The translations under genes and the position numbers were made by a program. Source: Wyeomyia smithii (taxonomy: Eukaryota; Arthropoda; Insecta; Diptera; Culicidae). From it: DNA of 64,000 bases. Below, piece by piece: positions 24,869 to 34,408 of this stretch; within the stretch, counting starts at the first letter, position 1, and each line of letters begins with the position of its first letter. The notes below the pieces were generated by a model. It had not been told where the DNA came from. It was given only the letters and a program-made list of their open reading frames with translations, and did no database searches. The stretch is taken from contig NC_073696.1 in assembly GCF_029784165.1 (NCBI RefSeq), forward strand, positions 112,128,665-112,192,664, given 5' to 3'.

Positions 24869-26659
24869 TAGGGTGGTCGGTATTACCGACTTTTTGAAAA
24901 ACCGGTATTTCGGTATTCATAAAAATAAAAACCGGTAAAATCGGTAAAAAACCGGTATTTTTTTCGGATTAATACAAACCAGGGGTGACTCGTGGACTTT
25001 GAACCTACTTTTCCCACTACAAAATTCTTAAAATCATAGTTTGGGGAAGTAATGATGATTGTCCGCGAAAAAACGCAAGTCATTCTCTATGTACTATTGA
25101 AAAATAATTAAAGATATAGGGTGTGGAACGTCCCCGGTAGTGGTTTTCTTCGGCCGGTTTTCTGCCGCAGTCTTATGCAAAAACCTGCCGGAGTAAACCA
25201 CTGCCGAAGACGTTACCTACTCAAATTTGGATTTGAAATTTATTTTTTGCTTAGCGTCTCAGGTTGCATCTATGTATGGACGTGTCGCTGCATAATCTTG
25301 TTTTTGCATTTATGAGTACCTATGCTTTATTACGGTTCAGTTTTTTTTTTGTAAGATTTGGACCTCTGCGACCATTGTTTTGATCTCTTGTGGTATATGT
25401 TCCACATACAACACTGGATAAAAATAACAGTATTGAAAAACTTTAATGAATGAATCTAGTGATATGATTACGAAGAACATAATTTCGAAACTCATGTTAA
25501 CATAATAAAAACATGCAGATTTTATTTGAATTTTCTTTTACATCGCAAATCTTAGTTTCAAATTAGTGAATAACTTTAAAATTCTAAGAGAAACAATATT
25601 TGAAACTGTTGAGAAGAGTATATGAATGATGAATAAAAAATAAATAAAAAAAATGACGATCAGACCAGAATTTACTTTTTACGAATCCGACGGAATCGAA
25701 GGTTGATACTTATTTATTCTGTTCGATGCTTTTTAAACAGTTCGTCCAAATTATTTATTATCATAATTATTTTATTAATTTTAGCTCCTGATGGAGAAAC
25801 GAAAAATGTGGCTTATGATGGCATGTGAACAAGTTTGTAACTGAAATAGAAATAAATATTTGAAATGAGAGGTTGGTCAAAAATATATAAAAATATAGAA
25901 AATTATAAAAAAAGCAGAAATTTTACCACGAGCAAACCCGGGAACATTCAGCTAGTTACTAATAAAAGCCCGCTGCGGTATGGGTGACGAAGCTTCAAAG
26001 AAACAGTAATTTTTAGGATGAAATATTGACTGAATATTTCATCCTGTAAACACTTTGTATCAACAAAAAATAAATTCTTAATCCAAATCTATATTTATTT
26101 ATCATTTCTTTAGTTTTACAAATAGCACAAAATGAATAATGACTTGCGTTTTTTCGCTGACATGATTGTGATCACTGACTAGTTTGATTTTCGTAATTTG
26201 TAGTTAAACTGGTAGGTTCAAAACCCACGAGTTGCCTCTGTGAGTATGAGTGTGTGAAGAGATTAGCTGTTCTACTTAAAAAATAAATGTTTTGCTTTAT
26301 TGATATGAAGCTTTTGACATATTATCGATACACATAACCACGTCGTCTGAATCCATGCAAAACAAGCAAAAAGATAACAAAAACTGATAAATAGGTAAGG
26401 GTAAATCAATATTCAATGTTGCTTTTGTCTAAATGTATTTATTATATACATCGTCATGTGATTTTTAACGCCTACTTAAGTGGGTAGCATTTATTGGCCT
26501 TACAATGATTTATGAATATTGGGACAAGTTTTTTTTTATTTAAAGAAAAATACCGAAAATACCGGTTTTTTCGCTTCTCCAATACCGGTATTTCGGTATT
26601 GAAAAAAATATCGGTTTTACCGGTTTTACCGGTTTTTGTTTTACCGGTAAACCACCCTA
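24869..26659. mobile_element. hAT-like element inside the hexamer array
   Basis: The ends TAGGGTGGTCGGTATTACCG and, reversed, TAGGGTGGTTTACCGGTAAA, with many ACCGGTATT/TTCGGTATT subterminal repeats, bound 1791 bp. AGTAAGAG precedes (24861-24868) and follows (26660-26667) the element. Removing the element plus one 8-bp copy restores the exact hexamer register, which confirms the 8-bp duplication. The interior has no transposase; a short imperfect hairpin lies at about 25136-25207. Confidence 0.82.
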
Positions 26660-27519
26660 AGTAAGAGTAAGAGTAAGAATAAGAGTAAGAGTAAGAGTAA
26701 GAGTAAGAGTAAGAGTAAGAGTAAGAGTAAGAGTAAGAGTAAGAGTAAGAGTGAGAGTAAGAGTAAGAGTAAGAGTAAGAGTAAGAGTAAGAGTAAGAGT
26801 AAGAGTAAGAGTAAGAGTAAGAGTAAGAGTAAGAGTAAGAGTAAGAGTAAGAGTAAGAGTAAGAGTAAGAGTAAGAGTAAGAGTAAGAGTAAGAGTAAGA
26901 GTAAGAGTAAGAGTAAGAGTAAGAGTAAGAGTAAGAGTAAGAGTAAGAGTAAGAGTAAGAGTAAGAGTAAGAGTAAGAGTAAGAGTAAGAGTAAGAGTAA
27001 GAGTAAGAGTAAGAGTAAGAGTAAGAGTAAGAGTAAGAGTAAGAGTAAGAGTAAGAGTAAGAGTAAGAGTAAGAGTAAGAGTAAGAGTAAGAGTAAGAGT
27101 AAGAGTAAGAGTAAGAGTAAGAGTAAGAGTAAGAGTAAGAGTAAGAGTAAGAGTAAGAGTAAGAGTAAGAGTAAGAGTAAGAGTAAGAGTAAGAGTAAGA
27201 GTAAGAGTAAGAGTAAGAGTAAGAGTGAGAGTAAGAGTAAGAGTAAGAGTAAGAGTAAGAGTAAGAGTAAGAGTAAGAGTAAGAGTAAGAGTAAGAGTAA
27301 GAGTAAGAGTAAGAGTAAGAGTAAGAGTAAGAGTAAGAGTAAGAGTAAGAGTAAAAGTAAGAGTAAGAGTAAGAGTAAGAGTAAGAGTAAGAGTAAGAGT
27401 AAGAGTAAGAGTAAGAGTAAGAGTAAGAGTAAGAGTAAGAGTAAGAGTAAGAGTAAGAGTAAGAGTAAGAGTAAGAGTAAGAGTAAGAGTAAGAGTAAAA
27501 GTAAAAGTGAGAGTAGAGT
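26660..27519. repeat. GAGTAA hexamer array, right block
   Basis: About 143 tandem hexamers with few variants (for example GAATAA near 26678, GAGTGA near 26752 and 27226, AAGTAA near 27353). The end degrades at GTAAAAGTGAGAGTAGAGTA. Confidence 0.97.
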
Positions 27520-28263
27520 AGCAGAAACTCATATATTTGCCATGTATTTCATTGCTTCGATTGCATTTTATTGCTGGAACGAGTAAGAATCTGTACCGAC
27601 ATAACTCAGCGTAAATGAAATGAAAGGATATCGCTTGCTTCCGCGAAATCAAAACTTCTTCTATATCGCAAATTGTGGGACGTCGTCGCTAGTGTGGGAG
27701 CAGTGCGAAAAAAATATATCCAAACCACACGGTAAGCCATACGGCTAACTGATTTTGACCGACCTCCTCTCCGGAAGCAAACAGAATTGGCTCAATCATT
27801 GGCCCTGCAGGATTTTTCTCTTTGATGGCTCATCGTGCTCTCAGCGCGCGCTACTGCAGCACCAGTGGCTATATACATCAACTCCGGCCATCCGGCGTCA
27901 AAGCAAATCCGCACTTGAAGACCATACCGTAAAATCCTTGTTAAAATTCATTACATCACTTGTACCCTAATGATGGCAGCCATGGCAGTCAGTGCCAGTC
28001 AGAACGGATGGTACGTGATATTTCGTATTCTTTTCTGTAGGTTCATAGAAACTCGCAGATGATTTCATCCTTTTCCACAGAGAAATACCGAAAGTATGCC
28101 GTGCTGCAGCTAGACTTCATGCGGGCAAATGCGATTTGCCACAAGCGCCACCAAACGGATCTCCAGTAATTGCTTCGGTGCCATTTTTCATGGTCCGATG
28201 GGTATTGGCATTGCGCTTAACAAATCGATCTTCACTGACCGGACGGTGCGGTTTTACAGAATT
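27520..28263. other. Intronic DNA, nothing recognised
   Basis: GC-balanced sequence with two 60-75-residue frames at about 28129-28356 that run into the adjoining MITE. No splice framework or known domain. Confidence 0.35.
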
Positions 28264-28599
28264 GGTGTGTACAGCGTTGCCAGGTCATTTTTTAAAAAAT
28301 CTGGAAAAGGCAAAATAAAAATCTGGAAAAAATCTGGCGGTCATTTCGTGGGGTGAAAGGTTAATTTTTCGGATGAAAGTCTTGAGGTACGCAAAATTTG
28401 AGGTGACAAAATTGCAAAATTTCGCGCCAAAATTGAAGTGATGACCTTTTTGCGGAACAGAGAAAATAAAATCTGGATAAAATCTGGATCATACATGAAA
28501 AATCTGGATAATTGGACATCAAAGCTGTCTACCTGGATACATGTTAAAAAATCTGGATAATCCATCTAAATCTGGATACCTGGCAACGCTGGGTGTGTA
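28264..28599. mobile_element. hAT-type MITE with exact 8-bp duplication
   Basis: The ends CAGCGTTGCCAGGTCATTTT (28272) and, reversed, CAGCGTTGCCAGGTATCCAG (to 28591) are flanked by GGTGTGTA on both sides (28264-28271, 28592-28599). It is 320 bp with repeated ATCTGGA subterminal motifs and is non-coding. Confidence 0.85.
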
Positions 28600-30217
28600 T
28601 AAAATTGGTTGAGTATACGAGCAGAAAAATGATCATGTAACGAAAATTTTGAATGGGGGGTCTGTTGGGAGATTTTTTTATCAATGGATTTAATTATATG
28701 AAAAGCCCAACCGTATTCGTCTATTGAACAATTATAGTTCTAATATCTTTTGAAGAATTTAGTTTATATAATTCTGACCTAACTTGATAATTTGATAATG
28801 ATACTCTGTTACTACAATACAACAAACAGGACTACGTTTATAAATTGTCGCGTTTCATGCTAGTAATTCTAATAATAGACGCCCATCATACCAGATAAAG
28901 AAAATCCAATATTATCCAACATTCAATCTCTAAATTGGTACTCTGTCCATTCAGGATAAGTCGACTGAAGATTCAACCGATTCTGCTAACAATTGAATCA
29001 TGTCATTCATGAACGTATATGTATACTGGGACGGTCTGTCCATTGCTCTCCCGCTTTCATCTATGGCAGTGACACGATTCGAAATCAACCTCGTGTAGTC
29101 GCCACCTTTTTGCCTTTTCGGGTATCCACACGATAACGTAAACCAGATTGGGGGGGAGTTTTTCTTCGCACTTTTCCCTCATTTTCACTTTTTGCGGTTC
29201 ATTCGTCGATGGACAAGCGGCCGGTGACCGACCGGACCGTGTCCCAAACTAACCGAAACATCTGTCAACCGACCGACGATGACGATGCGGATGCGAATAC
29301 GAGGGGATAGAAAACGATAGCTTGTATCGGTCTTGTTTTACATAAAAATACATCAACCCTGAACTCCCACTTCGAGGTGACAGAAATAGCAGTAGCTGTA
29401 GCACCCTAAAGCGTTAGACCAAGCGATTGGCAAGTTGCTAATATGTGCGAAGGTATGTTCCGGTATGAGAATGTAGTGTGAGGTCAGCCCACGTGATGAA
29501 TAATGTTGCATTTTCACATTGGTTCACCTCAATCAGCTTTGTCAATTTCAGGGATACGGAAGAGTTGGAATGTTTCTACCGACGTTGAAGTTATTCCTTT
29601 TTGAGCAAACGTTCGATAGAAAATGAGAGATGGAATCGTTAGTTTTAAAACAGGTAGATTTTTGGAATTTAAGATGTATATAACAATAATAAAAATAGAT
29701 TACTAGAATAAAAAATATAGATTTTTTTAAATATTCGAACCAATTTTAATAGCACTGTGCTACAGCGATGTAGAACATCTGAAGGGATATATTCTAGGTT
29801 TAGGTCTGGTTGAGTGTAACATTCATTTTTTTGGACTTCAGCGCACACAAATCTAATTTTTCATGCTTTTTCAGCATGAAATTTGCTACTGATTTTGACA
29901 AAAAAAACACTATAAATTCACTGGCATTTTGAAAGTTTATTCAATAACGAATCAAATAGAGGTGGTTTTGTGAAAATTAGTTTGTATTCGGCTGAGGTAT
30001 ATATTTTTAAAAGAAACAGAATTTTTGGCTTCTATAGCACAATTATTTAACGGTGCTACAAACGGAAAAAATGCAATAACCTCGGATGTGAACAAGTTAA
30101 AAATATGGCTTTCATAATATACCAAGAAATGTCTGGTTTTTCTTACATGTAATGAGTAGTTTTGAAATGATTAGATTTTTCAACTTCATAGGCATTTCTT
30201 CACACATTTTTGTAATA
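28600..30217. other. Intronic DNA; GC-richer island near 29000-29330
   Basis: No gene recognised. The block at about 29030-29330 has higher GC content (GGCCGGTGACCGACCGGACC at 29219) and looks single-copy. It could be regulatory, but one sequence cannot show that. Confidence 0.35.
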
Positions 30218-30407
30218 TACACTAAAGTCGCTTTTTACGCGGGGATAACGTGCCGCGTAAAAAAAAATCGCGTAAAAAACCGCGTAAAAAAACCGCGTAA
30301 ATTCCGAAATCCGCGTAAAAAATCGCGTAAACTCCGGATTTCGCGTAAAAAACGCGTAAATTCTGGAATCCGCGTGAAAGAAAAAGCGTAAAAGCGACTT
30401 TAGTGTA
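30218..30407. mobile_element. TA-flanked MITE built of GCGTAAAAA repeats
   Basis: The ends CACTAAAGTCGCTTTTTACG and, reversed, CACTAAAGTCGCTTTTACGC bound 186 bp (30220-30405) with TA on both sides. The inside is a run of CGCGTAAA(A)n units. A truncated copy lies at 54923-54992. Confidence 0.75.
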
Positions 30408-31029
30408 TGTGTTTTAATTGCTGTAGAATTTGGAAAGTACATTTAGTGCCGAAGATAATAGGTGTTGGTTAAAAAAATCGGTTATAATTAGGTTGAGAAA
30501 CGATGAAACCTTTAATTATAGTGGATATCTACGATATCATCAAAACATATCTCAGCCAAATAATAAAGAATATAAAAAAGCAAAACAATAGATTTTTATA
30601 ACGCACGCAATCAAAGCTCGTTCATTACAAAAATCTATGGAAAGTTGGAAAGATTAAGAAAAAACATCTCATTTGTTTCAAAACTATTAGTTACGTTTAG
30701 GTAAATTTTATAGATTTATCTATATGTTTTGAAAGCCCTATTTCAAACCTTTCCAAAACGTCCAAAATATAAAAAACGGTTTAAAAATGATCGAGTTTAA
30801 AATATAAATGTGAGCTAAGGTGCAAACACGGCATTTTGATTATAACTTCAAATTTTAAGGGTATTTGAAAAACTTCAAGTATTGGCGCAAGTAATACTCG
30901 ATTAGAGCTACAACCTACACTAGTTCACATCAGAAGTAATAGCCTTTTTTTCATCTGTAACACAGTGTAATGATTTCAAAGCGTGTAAAATATTGAATGC
31001 GCAACTCGAGTTTTTAAAAGCAACATTAT
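30408..31029. other. AT-rich intronic DNA
   Basis: No coding signal or defined repeat seen. Confidence 0.4.
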
Positions 31030-32010
31030 TATGAAAAAAAGTTACCTGTAAGTCATTCAATGTTTTGTCCATCGCTAACTACAATTTTGTCCCATCTTTC
31101 TGGCAGAGCTCGGATACCGTTATAATAAAAGTGTTCGTCACTTGAGACTATCCACGAATCCAGTCATTTTTTTATTGTCTTCATATGAGCAGAACTGCTG
31201 ATCAGCCAGACTATGTGCCATCGAACGGACCAAGTACCAAGACGGTACAATATCTGAAGAATATGGCCCGTGATCGTTCTCTTTTGAGTAAGTTTCGACG
31301 ACTTTGGCATGCATTTTTGGTCATGCAGTAGAATCACTTTTTCGTTCCTCTGCTCGTAGTGTGGCCGTTTTTTTTGCAGTGCTCTGCTGAATCGCATCAA
31401 TTGAAGTTGATATCGTTTCCCAGTGATGATTTTGTTAAATTTCAACATCTCCTAATCATACATAACGTGAATACTTGACCGAGCCGACAAAGGAAAAGCA
31501 TGACCGGGTAGTTCCCATGACTTTCCTTCCAATAATGAATCCATATTTTATCACCCGTTAGGTTGCGACGAAGAAAACCCCTCCTTTCAAGCGGTAAAAA
31601 GCAGTTATTCTCATGCTAAAGGCCCAAATACACACACGGCGTAATGACGCCTTTTCCATACAAAATGGAAGGCGGGATAGCGATCACTATTCTATTTTTT
31701 ATGAAGAAGGTGTCATTGCGCCGTGTGTGTATTTGGGCCTTAAAAATAACGCTCATCGTCTTTTAACTTGAAATCATGAGGAGTTCTTTGTTTTTCAATT
31801 GTTCGTAAAGCTTGGACCGCGATTGGACATTGTTTGGCGGATGACTCCAAACTGATCCAGCATTTGGTATGGATAAATTCCTCCAATTTAGCACCTTCGA
31901 AGGTTTCTGGCTTTCTGGTGACTGCTTGTATGAAGTCACCAACATCAAAATTACCATACTCACAGCGACAGAATCGTTGTTTCATTGAAAGCAGCATTTT
32001 CATAAACTTT
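31030..32010 (-). pseudogene. mariner transposase remnant split by a MITE
   Basis: Reading leftwards, 32003-31740 gives GNFDV-D, TRKPETFEGAKLEEF and the DNA-binding domain region ending LKDDERYF. After a 121-bp insertion, 31616-31450 gives degenerate CEQLL-, TGDKIW(I)HY (first catalytic Asp) and the LFLCRLGQVFT region. Then 31448-31164 gives ITGKRYQLQLMRFSRALQKK, VILLHDQKC (second Asp, usually HDNA) and a broken third-Asp region WSVRWHIVW. The C-terminus ALPERWDKIVVSDGQNIE lies at about 31130-31060. Several stops and frameshifts make it dead. The N-terminal helix-turn-helix is cut off at about 32010, next to the RT fragment. Confidence 0.82.
31617..31743. mobile_element. 121-bp palindromic MITE inside mariner, TAA duplication
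   Basis: AGGCCCAAATACACACACGG (31620) is mirrored by CCGTGTGTGTATTTGGGCCT (to 31740), flanked by TAA on both sides. Removing it rejoins the mariner reading. A 3-bp TWA-type duplication suggests PIF/Harbinger origin. Confidence 0.8.
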
Positions 32011-32024
32011 TAAACATAAACGTA

Positions 32025-33457
32025 GCGCACCGATCAACTACGACCAACCTGATGGATTATACCAACACACTGTTCCCTGCTGTAGAAGCTCGTTGCCAAG
32101 TAGATGCTATTTATGTTGATTTTTCGAAGGCCTTTGGTGTGGTCCCACACTCTCTAATAATCGAAAAACTGCTACATATGGGCTTCCCATGCTGGATAGT
32201 TGAATGGCTGAGATCGTACCTTACTGAGAGAAAAGCTTTTGTCCAAGTAGATCTTGAAGCCTCTGTAACATCCGATGTCACATCTGGTGTACCACAAGGG
32301 AGCATCCGTGGACCTCTCATCTTTATCCTGTACATAAACGACCTCGTTTACCGTTTGACATCAGGAAAGCTATTTTTCGCAGACGACCTTAAAATCTTCC
32401 GAATAATTTCATCCGTTCTGGATTCTGCATCCCTGCAGCTTGACATCGACAAACTCCTGTCGTGGTGTGACGAAAATGGGATGAACGTGAACATAAAGAA
32501 ATGTAAAATAATCTCCTTCACGCGTCGCCAAACAGCCGTAGAATTTAACTACAAGATCGGTTCGATCACTCTTGATCGGGTAGATTCTATACGGGACTTA
32601 TGTGTAATATTGGACAGCAAGTTAAGATTCGTTGAGCATGTTGCGTCAACCGCCGCCAAAGCGTTCACCGTATTGGGATTTATTCGTCGCCACGCTGCAT
32701 TCATCACAGATGTGTGTGCTCTCAAATCACTGTATTGTTCGTTGGTGCGAAGTATCCTAGAATATGCAGCACCGGTCTGGACACCGTATCAGATTTCTAG
32801 ATAAACATTTCAAAAGGTCCTATCTGCTTTTATCGTTTTTCCGGATCGTCTTTCCATTATGGTAATGGTTCAGCTTTAGTAACTCTCCCAAGCGTAGTTT
32901 TCGTTCAGAAGGCTAGAGTGATCCCTCGGCTATCAACTTGTGCAAATAACATGTCATAAAAGGTGTTTAAAAAGTTGTGGTGATTTAATGAAAGTCATCG
33001 ATAAAAAACTCGATCAAAGCAGATAGGACCTTTTGAAATGTTTCTCTAGATTTCGCATAGTCTGACGTTAGAACGAGTACAGAAGCATTTCATACGATTC
33101 GCGTTTCGTCAGCTTCCATGGGCCAACCCTACAGATTTGCCACCGTACCCGTCACGCTGCCTATTGATTGGCTTGGAAACTTTATCCGACAGACGTCTTA
33201 AGCTACAGCGAATGTTTGTTTTTGACATTCTCACTAGCCGTATGCATTGTCCAGCTTTACTGCAAAGCATAAACATCCACGTCCCATCTCGTACTCTTCG
33301 ATACCATGATGCACTTTGGCTCCCAGCTAGTAGGACAAACTACGGATTTAATAATCCATTTAGTGCATGCATCCGTGCTTTTAACGCTGTTTACGACTAT
33401 TTCGATTTTTGTATTAGTAGAGATGTTTTTGTTAATAGAATTAGGCATTTATGTTGA
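32025..33457 (+). pseudogene. Jockey-like non-LTR reverse transcriptase, 5'-truncated, split by a MITE
   Basis: The frame opens at 32052 (continuous upstream as RSTTTNL) with motif A IYVDFSKAFG (residues 20-29), GVPQGS (79-84), catalytic FADD (109-112), thumb region WCDENGMNVNIKKCK, and LKSLYCSLVRSILEYAAPVW. It stops at 32802 only because of the MITE at 32797-33049. Beyond it, 33054-33457 continues in the restored frame as LTLERVQKHFIRFAFRQLPW and the C-terminal domain to RIRHLC. One oddity is Gly for the usual Asp after SKAF. The 3' end is an AAAT microsatellite tail (33495-33521). The endonuclease and ORF1 are missing. The clade (Jockey-like) is a judgement. Confidence 0.85.
32793..33053 (-). 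mobile_element. CTAG-ended MITE, copy 1 (interrupts an RT)
   Basis: 253 bp (32797-33049) with ends CTAGATAAACATTTCAAAAG and, reversed, CTAGAGAAACATTTCAAAAG. Flanks are ATTT on both sides (32793-32796, 33050-33053). Removing the element and one ATTT restores the RT frame (CAG ATT TCG CAT). It is inverted relative to copies 2 and 3. Confidence 0.88.
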
Positions 33458-33494
33458 GCAACAGTCTGTACGAAATTTTCGAAGACAAAGAACA

Positions 33495-33521
33495 ATAAAT
33501 AAATAAATAAATAAATAAATT
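33495..33521 (+). repeat. AAAT/TAAA tail of the non-LTR element
   Basis: AATAAATAAATAAATAAATA follows the RT stop, the type of short tandem tail that ends many non-LTR elements. Confidence 0.7.
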
Positions 33522-33529
33522 TTTGTAGT

Positions 33530-34244
33530 AATTGATTAGAAAATCGTATCCACCAAAATGCAGTGAACTGTGATTTCATTATGTGGTATTGAAAAATGTA
33601 GAGCCTTGTTTTGAACGCAAATTTCAGAACTGAAAACAAGGCCCAATAACATACAACATGGGTGTTTTTGGCACCGAGATGATATCCAGAGGCCAGAAAT
33701 CGGCCTTAAATGTCATTTTGAAATCCATGATGGTGTCATCCGGTTTCTGTAAAATCGAAACGATACAATGCCCAGAAACAAGAAATTAATTCCAGATTAT
33801 TTCATCAGCGCTGGGTGAAAGTTTTTGACGGATAGTTTGATATTGATACGACATAGTCTATCGTGATCGCTATCACTACGCTCAAAATACTACATTTGAG
33901 GGTGACGTGTTTCAGCATCCTTCAACATTTTCTTCCGAATGACTTTAAGGCAGTTAAACAACGCTCTCTTCCCGGGTTACCAAATATTTGAAAAAAGAAA
34001 GAGTTGAAAGAGAATTATTACTGAAACTTTCCGTCTCATACTGTCAAATTGTTTAATCTTAATCAAGTGTATTCCCTAACCTATTGCAAAAATTCTTTTG
34101 CCATAGAACTGTCTTAATACTACGTAAACCTTTTGGTCATGTCTCATACACAACCCATTCAATTCTTTCATTTTTCGGATCGGTTGAATTTCCAGAATAC
34201 AATTGCAACTGAGTATCAACTCACCGATTCGAGTATATCGTTTT
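33530..34244. other. Intronic DNA, nothing recognised
   Basis: No gene or clear element. The sequence is of average composition. Confidence 0.35.
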
Positions 34245-34357
34245 GCCTTTCTCCTAGAAAGGTATAGCAATCACTTGCAAAACCGAAAGTATAAATGTGC
34301 TCCAAAGGGCCGAATGGCATATATCACTCGACTCAGCTCGACGAGCTGAGCATTTTC

Positions 34358-34408
<51 letters not shown>

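Noticed and set aside
24314..27519. GAGTAA array as telomeric repeat
   Set aside because: Does not match TTAGG or known dipteran telomere structures, is interstitial and lies in an intron.
24282..27652. Long open frames of Val-Arg or Thr-Leu dipeptide repeats on both strands (24282-24920, 26657-27652)
   Set aside because: They are a consequence of an uninterrupted 6-bp repeat without stop codons, not protein genes.
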